From an uncultured Pelagibacteraceae bacterium (GTDB taxonomy: Bacteria; Pseudomonadota; Alphaproteobacteria; Pelagibacterales; Pelagibacteraceae), in NCBI GenBank assembly GCA_902557385.1, contig CACDZF010000009.1, positions 1-32,540 of the forward strand: DNA of 32,540 nucleotides. The letters run 5' to 3'. The translations under genes and the position numbers were made by a program. Below the pieces are notes generated by a model that worked only from the letters and a program-made list of their open reading frames with translations, had not been told where the DNA came from and ran no database searches. The first letter of the stretch is position 1. The number at the start of each line of letters is the position of its first letter. Shown piece after piece: positions 11,077 through 19,393 of this stretch.

Positions 11077-12248
11077 CTATCAATTTCTCCAAAAACAATA
11101 TCTAATGATCCTAGAACTGCTGGTACATCTGCCAACATATGTCCCTTAATTAAATAATCCATTGCTTGTAAATGTGAAAAACCCGGTGCTCTAATTTTAC
11201 ATTTATAAGGCTTATTAGATCCGTCAGAAATTAAATATACACCAAATTCACCCTTTGGTGCTTCGACTGCAGTATAAATTTCATCTTCATCAACTCTGTA
11301 ACCTTCTGTAAATAATTTAAAATGGTGAATTAAAGACTCCATTGACTCTTTAATTTCTTTTTTCGATGGAGGTGTAATTTTTCCGTCTGGTGATTTGACT
11401 GGTCCCTTTGGCATTCTTGCTAAGCATTGATTAATAATTTTTACACTTTCACGCATTTCTTCAATTCTACAAATATACCTATCGTAACAATCACCGTTTT
11501 TTCCTACTGGGATTTTAAATTCTAATTGATCGTAACATTCATAAGGCTGTGACTTTCTTAGATCCCAAGCTACACCAGAACCTCTTAACATTACTCCTGA
11601 AAAAGAATAGTCCAGAGCATCCTCCTTGCTGACTATTCCAATATCAACATTTCTTTGTTTAAAAATTCTATTATCAGTAAGTAATGTTTCAAGATCGTCT
11701 ATAACTTTTGGAAAATGATTGCAAAATTTACCTATATCTTGATCTAAATTTCCTGGTAAATCTTGATGAACTCCTCCTGCTCTAAAATAATTAGCATGCA
11801 ATCTAGATCCTGACGCACGTTCATAGAAAGTCATCAAAGTTTCTCTTTCTTCAAAACCCCATAAAGATGGTGTCAGTGCACCAACATCTAAAGCTTGCGT
11901 TGTTATATTTAAAATATGACTTAAAATTCTTCCGATCTCACAAAAAATTACTCTTATATATTGAGCACGAATTGGTACCTCAATATTTAATATTTTTTCA
12001 ATTGCAAGAGCAAATGCGTGTTCTTGATTCATCGGCGCTACATAATCAAGCCTGTCAAAATATGGAACTGCTTGCATATAAGTTTTATTTTCGATTAATT
12101 TTTCAGTACCCCTGTGAAGTAAGCCTATGTGGGGATCAACTTTTTCTACAACTTCACCATCAAGTTCCAAAATTAATCTTAAAACTCCATGTGCAGCAGG
12201 GTGTTGAGGGCCAAAATTTAGATTTAAAGTTTTAGTTTTTTTTGTCAT
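11073..12248 (-). CDS. nuoD: NADH-quinone oxidoreductase subunit D
   Basis: NuoD (49 kDa homologue) forms the quinone-reduction pocket with NuoB. I chose the ATG at 12248, giving [21 protein letters not shown], because it puts the family's normal N-terminus first; a longer frame reaches 12329 but the added 27 residues are just nuoC read in another frame. Conserved blocks are GPQHPAAHG at 13-21, [32 protein letters not shown] and [19 protein letters not shown]. The C-terminus ends with the usual VFGEIDR. The predicted length is 391 residues. The chosen start overlaps nuoC by 17 bases and the stop overlaps nuoE by 4. Confidence 0.97.
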   Translation of the reverse strand: MTKKTKTLNLNFGPQHPAAHGVLRLILELDGEVVEKVDPHIGLLHRGTEKLIENKTYMQAVPYFDRLDYVAPMNQEHAFALAIEKILNIEVPIRAQYIRVIFCEIGRILSHILNITTQALDVGALTPSLWGFEERETLMTFYERASGSRLHANYFRAGGVHQDLPGNLDQDIGKFCNHFPKVIDDLETLLTDNRIFKQRNVDIGIVSKEDALDYSFSGVMLRGSGVAWDLRKSQPYECYDQLEFKIPVGKNGDCYDRYICRIEEMRESVKIINQCLARMPKGPVKSPDGKITPPSKKEIKESMESLIHHFKLFTEGYRVDEDEIYTAVEAPKGEFGVYLISDGSNKPYKCKIRAPGFSHLQAMDYLIKGHMLADVPAVLGSLDIVFGEIDR

Positions 12249-12840
12249 TATCTTTTTTTGTTTGTTCCTTAATATATTTTGTTCCTTCCCAAGGGCTCTC
12301 GTAATCGAAATTTCTATAATTTTGTTCAAGCTTTACTGGCTCATAAACAACTTTTTTTTTGTCTTCATTATATCTAACCTCGGTATGACCAGTTAAAGGA
12401 AAATCTTTTCTTAAAGGAAATCCTTCAAAATTATAATCAGTTAATATTCTTCTAAGATCAGGGTGATTTTTAAATTTAATACCATACATGTCGAAAACTT
12501 CTCTTTCCATCCAGTTTGCTGCAGGAAAAATTTTAGTTAATGAAGTAACATGCTCGTTCTCATTTAAAAAAAAACTTAAGATAATTCTTTGATTAAATTT
12601 ATGACTTAAAAATAAATAGACCATTTTAAACCTTTGTGTTTTTTCTGGATAATCAACAGCGGTAATATCAATTAATTGTCTAAATTTTGTTTCACTATTA
12701 GTTTTGAGAAAAGTTACTACATCTAATAAGTCTTCATGATCAATTTTTAAATATATTTGATTATGAGATATTTTTGTCTCGTTAATTTTTGTTGTAAGCT
12801 CAGAATTAATTTTTTTTTCTAAGTCTGCTAAATCTTCCAT
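12232..12840 (-). CDS. nuoC: NADH-quinone oxidoreductase subunit C
   Basis: NuoC (30 kDa homologue) is a structural subunit of the connecting module next to NuoD. Recognisable sequence is [19 protein letters not shown] near residues 108-126, then [20 protein letters not shown] and [12 protein letters not shown]. NuoC and NuoD are separate proteins here, as in alphaproteobacteria, rather than fused as in E. coli. The protein has 202 residues with a Lys/Asp-rich tail of about 12 residues that is probably disordered. It starts 6 bases after nuoB and its end overlaps the chosen nuoD start. Confidence 0.97.
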   Translation of the reverse strand: MEDLADLEKKINSELTTKINETKISHNQIYLKIDHEDLLDVVTFLKTNSETKFRQLIDITAVDYPEKTQRFKMVYLFLSHKFNQRIILSFFLNENEHVTSLTKIFPAANWMEREVFDMYGIKFKNHPDLRRILTDYNFEGFPLRKDFPLTGHTEVRYNEDKKKVVYEPVKLEQNYRNFDYESPWEGTKYIKEQTKKDNDKKN

Positions 12841-12846
12841 TTGTTA

Positions 12847-13368
12847 TTATCTTTCTAAAGAACCTTGATTTCTAATTTTTTTTTGTAACTGTAAAACTCC
12901 ATATAATAAAGCTTCAGCTGAAGGTGGACATCCTGGAACATACACGTCAACTGGAACGATCCTATCACAACCCCTTACAACAGAATAAGAGTAATGGTAG
13001 TACCCACCGCCATTGGCGCAACTTCCCATAGAGATCACGTACCTCGGCTCTGGCATTTGATCGTATACCTTTCTTAAAGCTGGAGCCATCTTATTAGTTA
13101 AAGTCCCAGCTACAATCATTACATCAGATTGTCTTGGTGATGCTCTTGGGGCAGCTCCAAATCTTTCTAAATCATATCTAGGCATTGATGTATGCATCAT
13201 TTCTACGGCGCAACAAGCAAGACCAAAAGTCATCCAGTGTAGAGATCCAGATCTTGACCAGTTGATCAGATTATCTAAAGAAGTAGTGATGAAGCCTTTG
13301 TCGCTAAAATCTTTTGCTAACTTTTTAAATTCTTCTGGAATTTGTTTCAATTTTTCTTCTGAATTCAT
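12847..13368 (-). CDS. nuoB: NADH-quinone oxidoreductase subunit B, cluster N2
   Basis: NuoB carries the terminal cluster N2 that reduces quinone. Numbered from the ATG at 13368, the ligands are the tandem Cys52-Cys53 ([10 protein letters not shown]), Cys117 ([10 protein letters not shown]) and Cys147 ([13 protein letters not shown]). The block [20 protein letters not shown] also identifies the family. A TTG two codons upstream (13374) would add Met-Ile; I prefer the ATG, but no clear Shine-Dalgarno sequence decides it. The protein is 173 residues, complete, and sits in the usual place between nuoA and nuoC. Confidence 0.97.
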   Translation of the reverse strand: MNSEEKLKQIPEEFKKLAKDFSDKGFITTSLDNLINWSRSGSLHWMTFGLACCAVEMMHTSMPRYDLERFGAAPRASPRQSDVMIVAGTLTNKMAPALRKVYDQMPEPRYVISMGSCANGGGYYHYSYSVVRGCDRIVPVDVYVPGCPPSAEALLYGVLQLQKKIRNQGSLER

Positions 13369-13384
13369 AATCAATTTTATATTT

Positions 13385-13753
13385 TTATTCCCAGTCTAAT
13401 GCACCTTTTTTCCACTCGTAAATAAAACCAATGGTAAGAATAAATAAAAATATCATCATCGAACAAAAACCTAACAAACCAATATTTCCTAAAGAAATAG
13501 CCCATGGAAATAAAAAAGCTATTTCTAAATCAAATATGATAAATAAAATCGCAACTAAATAAAACCTTACATCAAATTCCATTCTTGAATCATCAAATGG
13601 TTCAAATCCACATTCATATGCAGAAAGTTTTTCAGGATCGGGGTTCTTTGGTGAGAAAATAAAATTTAACACTATAAAGCTTATGCTCAAACCGAGAGCA
13701 ATAAACAAAAAAATTATTATAGATAAATAATCTTTTAAAAATTCTGAAAGCAT
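13385..13753 (-). CDS. nuoA: NADH-quinone oxidoreductase subunit A, first gene of the nuo operon
   Basis: NuoA (ND3 homologue) is a three-helix membrane subunit at the junction of the two arms of complex I. The loop between helices 1 and 2 has the family sequence [28 protein letters not shown], including the conserved Cys of the ECGFEP motif, followed by [13 protein letters not shown]. Its length of 122 residues is normal. It is the first nuo gene. The 85 bases between it and tRNA-Asp contain no promoter I would defend, so the operon may use a weak local promoter or read-through from the tRNA promoter at about 14018-14045. Confidence 0.97.
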   Translation of the reverse strand: MLSEFLKDYLSIIIFLFIALGLSISFIVLNFIFSPKNPDPEKLSAYECGFEPFDDSRMEFDVRFYLVAILFIIFDLEIAFLFPWAISLGNIGLLGFCSMMIFLFILTIGFIYEWKKGALDWE

Positions 13754-13838
13754 TAATATCTATATAGCACCTTTTTTTATTAAAATAAGTGCGTTAAGGT
13801 TGCATTTTTTAAACAATAAAACATTGATAAATGAGTGA

Positions 13839-13915
13839 TGGCGGGAGTGAAGGGACTCGAACCCTCGACCTATCGCGTGACAGGCGATCGCTCTAACCAA
13901 CTGAGCTACACCCCC
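13839..13915 (-). tRNA. tRNA-Asp (anticodon GTC)
   Basis: A complete 77-base cloverleaf on the minus strand. The 5' acceptor strand GGGGGTG pairs with CACTCCC, followed by discriminator G and an encoded CCA. The anticodon loop is CTGTCAC between ATCGC and GCGAT, so the anticodon is GTC (plus-strand bases 13879-13881). The T-arm GGTTCGAGTCC and D-arm AGCTCAGTTGGTTAGAGC are canonical. It lies 6 bases downstream of tRNA-Val, almost certainly in the same transcript. Confidence 0.97.
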
Positions 13916-13921
13916 GTGTTA

Positions 13922-13997
13922 TGGTGGGCAGTAAAGGACTCGAACCTTTGACCCCCTCGGTGTAAACGAGATGCTCTACCAACTGAGCTAACCGCCC
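13922..13997 (-). tRNA. tRNA-Val (anticodon TAC)
   Basis: A complete 76-base cloverleaf on the minus strand. The acceptor strand GGGCGGT pairs with ACTGCCC (one G-T pair), followed by discriminator A and encoded CCA. The anticodon loop is TTTACAC between CTCG and CGAG, giving TAC (plus-strand 13962-13964). The T-arm GGTTCGAGTCC and D-arm AGCTCAGTTGGTAGAGC are canonical. It is the first gene after the promoter at 14018-14045 and precedes tRNA-Asp. Confidence 0.97.
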
Positions 13998-14017
13998 TAA
14001 TAACAAAATCATTGTGG

Positions 14018-14045
14018 TTTATATCTGTTAGTACAATAAGGTCAA
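14018..14045 (-). promoter_or_regulatory. sigma70-type promoter for tRNA-Val/tRNA-Asp
   Basis: Reading the minus strand, TTGACC (14040-14045) is followed after 16 bases by TATAAA (14018-14023), close to the housekeeping consensus. The expected transcription start is near 14010, about a dozen bases before the tRNA-Val 5' end at 13997. Position and match are both good; this is inferred from sequence only. Confidence 0.6.
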
Positions 14046-14061
14046 GATCTATTAAGCTTTA

Positions 14062-14895
14062 TTATTTATAATGATTGGAAATATCTTTTCTAATAAAAAC
14101 ATAATTAGATAAATGATAAATGTTATTTTCAGGTCTTGAAGGATCTACTTGAATTAATTTTTTACCATAAGGTAGTATTTTAAAAACATCTGAAAAATAA
14201 ATTAATTTTGAAATATTGTATAATGACTGATTTTTTATTAGATGATGCCAACCAAATTCAATTTGAATAAATTTAGGCTTATGCTGATCTAGGATTTTTG
14301 TAGCACCTTTTAAAACTTCATATTCAAAACCCTCGGTATCAATCTTTATAAGGTCGATTTTTTGCTTACTAAAGTAACTTTCAAAGTCATCTAATTTTTT
14401 TACATCAATCAGCGTTTTATTTTTATTTTTATCACCAATTAAAGAAATTTCTTCTAAATTTGAAACAAGCGATGCTTTTTCAGATTTTTCATGTTCATAA
14501 AAAATATTTTGTTTTTTAGTTTCAGCACCTAAAGCAATATTGTGTATCTCAGATCTATCTTTGAATTGTAAGTGAATTTTTTTTAATTCTTCAAAAGCAC
14601 CTTTCAAAGGTTCAAAAGATATAACTTTAGACTCTGTTTCTAAAAGTAATAATTTTGTATAATCACCTATATTAGCACCAATATCTATACTTAAATCTAT
14701 TTCATTTTTAATAAGTTTTATAAATGATTTTTCTCCGGAATTAAAAAAATGTGCATAATGCTTATAACCTTTTGCGTCTAGCGATAATGAAAAAATTATA
14801 TCATTTATAAATTGCATTTGTTTCCGGCCAAATAAAAAAACATATAATTTAGAAAATTTAAGATAAACATAAGTTAGTAATTTTTTATTAAACAT
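14062..14895 (-). CDS. FkbM-family S-adenosylmethionine methyltransferase
   Basis: This 277-residue protein belongs to the FkbM methyltransferase family, whose members methylate hydroxyl groups on sugars, polyketides or other small molecules. The SAM-binding motif DIGANIGDYT lies at residues 71-80, the acidic motif SFEPLKGAF near 93-101, and the family's C-terminal signature KIDTEGFEYEVLKGA at 184-198, followed by a predicted strand FIQIEFGW. There is no signal peptide. The gene stands between lon (46 bases upstream) and the tRNA-Val promoter, so it is an extra gene at the border of two housekeeping blocks; it could be co-transcribed with lon. The substrate is unknown; surface polysaccharide is a guess based on family habit and on similar genes elsewhere in the window. 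Confidence 0.88.
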   Translation of the reverse strand: MFNKKLLTYVYLKFSKLYVFLFGRKQMQFINDIIFSLSLDAKGYKHYAHFFNSGEKSFIKLIKNEIDLSIDIGANIGDYTKLLLLETESKVISFEPLKGAFEELKKIHLQFKDRSEIHNIALGAETKKQNIFYEHEKSEKASLVSNLEEISLIGDKNKNKTLIDVKKLDDFESYFSKQKIDLIKIDTEGFEYEVLKGATKILDQHKPKFIQIEFGWHHLIKNQSLYNISKLIYFSDVFKILPYGKKLIQVDPSRPENNIYHLSNYVFIRKDISNHYK

Positions 14896-14941
14896 AATTC
14901 AAATCGATGATGCTTATGGAATTAATATTAAAAATTAGCAA

Positions 14942-17329
14942 TTATTGAATACTTGCTTGTGATTTATCTTCTTTTTTTGTTTTCGAAAGGTTATCAACCT
15001 CTGTCCATTCAACTCTCTTTAATTCATTTTTTAACGCAATTTTAAGAACCTCATCAACAGTTTCTACTGGTGTTATTTTAATATCTTCTCTAACTTTTGT
15101 TGGTATATCAACTAAGTCCTTTTCATTATCCTTAGGAATTATCACATGCTTAATTCCTGCTCTATGAGCTGCTAGTAATTTTTCTTTAAGTCCACCTATC
15201 TGCAAAACTTGTCCAGTAATTGTAACTTCTCCTGTCATTGCAATTTTTCTATTTACTGGATTTTTTGTTATTGATGATACAATTGAGGTAACCATACCAA
15301 CGCCTGCTGATGGTCCATCTTTAGGAGTTGCCCCTTCTGGAACATGTATATGAAAATCCTTTTTTTCAAAAATAGGAGGTATAATTCCATATTCTAAACT
15401 TTTTGATCTAACAAAAGATTTTGCTGCCTTGACTGATTCCTGCATTACATCACCTAATTTTCCTGTAATTTGCATTCGTCCTTTGCCTGGCATATGAACC
15501 GTCTCAATTTTAAGTATTTCTCCACCAAATTCTGTCCATGCTAATCCTGTTACTATTCCAACTCTATCTTCGCTTTCTAATTCTCCGTATTTAAATTTCT
15601 TCACACCTAAAAAATCAGATAGATTTTTATCATTAATTAAAACCTTTTTTTCTTCATTATTAACAACTTTTTTAACTGCTTTTCTTATAACTTTTGAAAT
15701 TTCTCTCTCCAAATTTCTAACGCCAGATTCCCTTGTGTAGTTTCTAATTATTTCTTTAATTGTGCCATCTGTGATTTCTAATTCTCCATCCTTAACACCA
15801 TTATTTTTGATTTGTTTTTCTAATAAAAACTTTTCAGCAATATTGATTTTTTCATCCTCTGTATAACCAGGTATTCTAATAACTTCCATTCGATCTAAAA
15901 GTGGTGGTAAAATATTTAAAGTATTAGCGGTTGTTACAAACATTACATCAGATAAATCATAATCTACTTCTAAGTAGTGATCATTAAATGTTGTATTTTG
16001 TTCTGGGTCTAATGCCTCTAATAATGCTGACGAAGGATCTCCTCTGTAATCATTGCCGACTTTATCTATTTCATCAAGTAAAATTAATGGATTTTTAGTT
16101 CCAGCTTTTTTCATCATATGAATTATTTTTCCAGGCAATGATCCTATATAAGTTCTTCTGTGCCCTCTTATTTCCGCTTCATCTCTTACTCCTCCTAATG
16201 ACATTCTGACAAACTGTCTATTTACAGCTTTAGCGATAGATTTACCAAGAGAAGTTTTTCCAACACCTGGGGGGCCAACTAGGCATAAAATTGGACCTTT
16301 TATTTTTTCCATTCTTTTTTGAACTGCAAGAAATTCTATAATTCTTTCTTTGACTTTATCTAAACCAAAATGATCTTCATCAAGAGTTTTAGCAGCTTTA
16401 TTTAAATCAATATCGACTTTATCTTTTTTATACCAAGGTATATCTATCATCCAATCTAGATAGTTTCTTACAACAGTTGCTTCTGCAGACATTGGACTCA
16501 TATTTTTCAATTTTTTAAGTTCGCTCATACATTTTTTTTGAACATCTTTAGGCATTTTGGCTTTCAATATAGCTTTATTGAGATTTGATGTTTCGTCTTT
16601 TCCATCTTCAATCTCTCCTAATTCTTTTTGGATTGCTTTTAATTGTTCATTTAAGTAATATTCTCTTTGAGTCTTTTCCATTTGTGTTTTAACACGTCCT
16701 CTAATTCTTTTTTCAACACCAATTATACTTGTTTCGTTTTCCATTATTTTAATAACAGCATTAAGTCTTTTTTTTACATCAAATGTTTCAAATATTTGTT
16801 GTTTCTCTGATATGGTGGAGTTTAAATGTGAGCCTATGTTATCTGCAATTTTAGATGGGTCTTTTAATTGCTTAATATTTTGGATTGTTTCATTTGAGAT
16901 TTTTTTGTTTACTGTTGTTAATTTTTCAAGTCTTCTTACAGCTGTTAATGCTAGTGGCATTAAATCTTCATTTTTATCTATTTCATCATTTTGATATGAA
17001 AAATCACAAGACAAAAATTTTTCATCATCTTTAAAATCAAGTATTTTAACTCTTTTGTGTCCCTCGACTAACACTTTCACAGTTCCATCTGGTAATTTAA
17101 GAAGTTGTAAAATGTTTCCTTCACAACCATACATAAAAACATCAGTATTCTTCGGGTCGTCTACTTCAGAGTTTTTTTGAGTTACGAGTATAATTTTTTT
17201 ATCCTTCTTCATAACTTCATTTAGTGCTGAAATAGATTTATCTCTTCCAACAAATAATGGAAGCACCATACTAGGGAATACAACAATGTCTCTCAAGGGT
17301 AACAGAGGTAATGTGATTTTTACATTCAT
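14942..17329 (-). CDS. lon: ATP-dependent Lon protease
   Basis: Lon is a cytoplasmic AAA+ serine protease that degrades misfolded and regulatory proteins. The 795 residues show the substrate-binding N-domain from LPLLPLRDIVVFPSMVLPL, and Walker A GPPGVGKTS at 352-360. They continue with Walker B LILLDEID at 415-422 and the proteolytic domain with Ser674 in PKDGPSAGVGM and Lys717 in GGLKEKLLAAHRAGIKHV. The Ser-Lys spacing of 43 equals that of E. coli Ser679/Lys722. The C-terminal tail of about 20 residues is Lys/Ser-rich and variable. The gene follows clpX by 61 bases. A 9-bp inverted repeat spans its start codon and may affect initiation. Confidence 0.98.
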   Translation of the reverse strand: MNVKITLPLLPLRDIVVFPSMVLPLFVGRDKSISALNEVMKKDKKIILVTQKNSEVDDPKNTDVFMYGCEGNILQLLKLPDGTVKVLVEGHKRVKILDFKDDEKFLSCDFSYQNDEIDKNEDLMPLALTAVRRLEKLTTVNKKISNETIQNIKQLKDPSKIADNIGSHLNSTISEKQQIFETFDVKKRLNAVIKIMENETSIIGVEKRIRGRVKTQMEKTQREYYLNEQLKAIQKELGEIEDGKDETSNLNKAILKAKMPKDVQKKCMSELKKLKNMSPMSAEATVVRNYLDWMIDIPWYKKDKVDIDLNKAAKTLDEDHFGLDKVKERIIEFLAVQKRMEKIKGPILCLVGPPGVGKTSLGKSIAKAVNRQFVRMSLGGVRDEAEIRGHRRTYIGSLPGKIIHMMKKAGTKNPLILLDEIDKVGNDYRGDPSSALLEALDPEQNTTFNDHYLEVDYDLSDVMFVTTANTLNILPPLLDRMEVIRIPGYTEDEKINIAEKFLLEKQIKNNGVKDGELEITDGTIKEIIRNYTRESGVRNLEREISKVIRKAVKKVVNNEEKKVLINDKNLSDFLGVKKFKYGELESEDRVGIVTGLAWTEFGGEILKIETVHMPGKGRMQITGKLGDVMQESVKAAKSFVRSKSLEYGIIPPIFEKKDFHIHVPEGATPKDGPSAGVGMVTSIVSSITKNPVNRKIAMTGEVTITGQVLQIGGLKEKLLAAHRAGIKHVIIPKDNEKDLVDIPTKVREDIKITPVETVDEVLKIALKNELKRVEWTEVDNLSKTKKEDKSQASIQ

Positions 17330-17364
17330 TGCATTAATATGGAGATTAAAATTAATAATGCAAT
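17328..17364 (-). promoter_or_regulatory. inverted repeat that could hide the lon start codon
   Basis: In the lon mRNA leader, ATTGCATTA (17356-17364) is exactly complementary to TAATGCAAT (17328-17336), with a 19-base loop. The 3' arm includes the A and T of the lon ATG (17327-17329), so a folded hairpin would mask the start codon. The stem is AT-rich with only two G-C pairs, so it would be marginal and temperature-sensitive. Chance occurrence in AT-rich DNA is possible. Confidence 0.25.
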
Positions 17365-17390
17365 AGATATTTGTGTCTTATTAACTTTGC

Positions 17391-18659
17391 TTATGCAGCT
17401 GAAGTTTTGTCTGATTTAGACTTATTGCCTGATTTTGAATATACTGTTATTGGCTGAGTTTGACCTCTTACTGCACTAACATCAACTATTACCTCTTCAA
17501 CATTATTTTGGCTAGGTAGTTCATACATAGTTTTTAATAGTATGCTTTCTAAAATAGATCTTAAACCTCTGGCTCCTGTCTTTTTAGTTATTGCTTTTAT
17601 TGCAATCTCTTTTAGTGCATTTTCTTTAAATGAAAGTTTAGCACCTTCTAATTTAAAAAGTTCTTGGTATTGTTTGATTAATGAGTTTTTTGGTTCCATT
17701 AAAATTTTAATCAATGATTTTTCATCAAGATCTTCAAGTGTAGCTATTATCGGTAGTCTTCCGATAAACTCTGGTATTAGGCCATATCTTAATAAATCTT
17801 CTGGTTCTAAATTTTTAATCCATTCGCCTGTTTTTTTATCTTCTGTAGATTTCACATTTGCTCCAAAACCTATGGCTGTACCTTTGTCTCTTTGTAAAAT
17901 AATCTTGTCCAAACCAGCGAATGCTCCACCACAGATAAACAAAATATTTGTTGTATCAACTTGTAAAAATTCTTGCTGAGGATGTTTTCTTCCACCTTGT
18001 GGAGGTACACTTGCAACTGTACCTTCCATGATTTTTAACAAAGCTTGCTGTACACCTTCTCCGGATACATCCCTTGTAATCGAAGGATTCTCAGATTTTC
18101 TGCTAATTTTATCAACTTCATCAATATAAACAATTCCTCTTTGAGCCTTTTCAACATTATAATCTGCCGCTTGTAATAATTTTAAAATTATATTTTCAAC
18201 ATCTTCGCCCACATAACCAGCTTCAGTCAGGGTTGTGGCATCAGCCATGGTAAAAGGCACATCTAAAATTCTTGCTAAAGTTTGTGCTAGCAAAGTTTTT
18301 CCACAGCCAGTTGGTCCAACTAATAAAATATTCGATTTAGCTAGTTCAACTGTTTTACTTGTTTTGTTTTCGTAGTTAAGTCTTTTGTAGTGATTGTGAA
18401 CTGCAACTGATAATACTTTTTTAGCGTGTTGCTGGCCTATAACATAGTCATCTAAGACTGCACAAATTTCTTTTGGAGATGGTAATCCATCTTGATGTTT
18501 AACAAAAGTGTCTTTACTCTCTTCTTTAATAATGTCCATACAAAGCTCAACACATTCATCGCAAATAAATACTGTTGGGCCAGCAATTAACTTCCTAACT
18601 TCGTGCTGGCTTTTTCCACAAAAAGAGCAGTAAAGAATATTTTTATTATTTGTTGTCAT
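17391..18659 (-). CDS. clpX: ATP-dependent Clp protease ATP-binding subunit ClpX
   Basis: ClpX is the AAA+ unfoldase that feeds substrates to ClpP. The N-terminal zinc-binding domain has Cys11, Cys14, Cys33 and Cys36 (CSFC and CDEC). Walker A GPTGCGKT lies at 115-122, the pore-loop GYVG at 148-151, and Walker B IVYIDE at 176-181. The RKH loop ([10 protein letters not shown]) and sensor-2 segment [10 protein letters not shown] are also present. The 422 residues match the usual length. It lies 88 bases after clpP and 61 bases before lon, the order common in proteobacteria. The tail of about 20 residues rich in Ser and Lys is variable. Confidence 0.98.
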   Translation of the reverse strand: MTTNNKNILYCSFCGKSQHEVRKLIAGPTVFICDECVELCMDIIKEESKDTFVKHQDGLPSPKEICAVLDDYVIGQQHAKKVLSVAVHNHYKRLNYENKTSKTVELAKSNILLVGPTGCGKTLLAQTLARILDVPFTMADATTLTEAGYVGEDVENIILKLLQAADYNVEKAQRGIVYIDEVDKISRKSENPSITRDVSGEGVQQALLKIMEGTVASVPPQGGRKHPQQEFLQVDTTNILFICGGAFAGLDKIILQRDKGTAIGFGANVKSTEDKKTGEWIKNLEPEDLLRYGLIPEFIGRLPIIATLEDLDEKSLIKILMEPKNSLIKQYQELFKLEGAKLSFKENALKEIAIKAITKKTGARGLRSILESILLKTMYELPSQNNVEEVIVDVSAVRGQTQPITVYSKSGNKSKSDKTSAA

Positions 18660-18747
18660 AATTTTTTAACGAATCAATTCTAAGACTTTATTACAGAAGG
18701 CAATCAATAATCAAGCTTGGGTTGAAGTCAGAACAATATATTGTGGA

Positions 18748-19359
18748 TTAAATCCTTTTTTCTACTACTTGGTCAATTAAACCAAATTCTTTTGCATTTT
18801 CAGGAGTCATAAAATTATCTCTTTCTAATGCCTTTTTAATATCCTCAGTTGATTGACCTGTATGTTTTGAATAAATTTCATTTAATCTTTTTTTTAATGC
18901 CAGAACTTCATTGGCGTGAATTTCAATATCTGTAGCTTGTCCTTGAAAACCTGCTGATGGTTGATGAACCATTATTCTTGAATTGGGCAGAGAAAACCTT
19001 TTTCCTTTTTCTCCAGCAGCAAGCAAGAAAGAACCCATTGATGCTGCTTGACCTATGCACAAGGTTGATACAGGTGGCTTAATATATTGCATTGTATCAT
19101 AAACTCCTAAACCAGCTGTAACTAAACCGCCTGGGCTATTAATATACAAATATATTTCTTTTTTTGGATTCTCAGATTCCAAAAACAACATTTGAGCTGT
19201 CGCAAGCGAAGCTACATTGTCATTAATGGGTCCAGTTAAAAAAATTATTCTTTCTTTTAAAAGTCTAGAATAGATGTCGTAAGCTCTTTCCCCTTTACTT
19301 GATTGTTCAACAACCATGGGAATTAAAGTATTCATGTGTTCTGATATCTTTGTTGTCAT
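18748..19359 (-). CDS. clpP: ATP-dependent Clp protease proteolytic subunit ClpP
   Basis: ClpP is the serine peptidase barrel of the ClpXP protease. The catalytic triad is visible as Ser107 ([12 protein letters not shown]), His132 (MVHQPSAG) and Asp181 (ERDNFMT). The substrate-stabilising glycine loop SPGG is at 75-78. The protein is 203 residues, including a short N-terminal propeptide-like stretch before IPMVVEQ. It follows tig by 34 bases and precedes clpX, so the three are probably one transcript starting at tRNA-Leu. Confidence 0.98.
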   Translation of the reverse strand: MTTKISEHMNTLIPMVVEQSSKGERAYDIYSRLLKERIIFLTGPINDNVASLATAQMLFLESENPKKEIYLYINSPGGLVTAGLGVYDTMQYIKPPVSTLCIGQAASMGSFLLAAGEKGKRFSLPNSRIMVHQPSAGFQGQATDIEIHANEVLALKKRLNEIYSKHTGQSTEDIKKALERDNFMTPENAKEFGLIDQVVEKRI

Positions 19360-19393
19360 AAATTGATTCGCGATCTACTTATACAACTTGTGA

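Noticed and set aside
12249-12329. Longer N-terminus for NuoD starting at 12329
   Set aside because: The extra 27 residues overlap nuoC coding sequence and do not resemble any NuoD N-terminus; the ATG at 12248 gives the standard start.
13754-13838. Promoter for nuoA, with TATATA just before the start codon
   Set aside because: The -10-like hexamer would place the transcript start at or inside the coding region and no -35 box fits at 16-18 bases, so I did not call it.
13839-13997. tRNA genes as an integration site with an attachment repeat
   Set aside because: Both tRNAs are complete and I found no repeated 3' fragment, integrase or foreign segment next to them.
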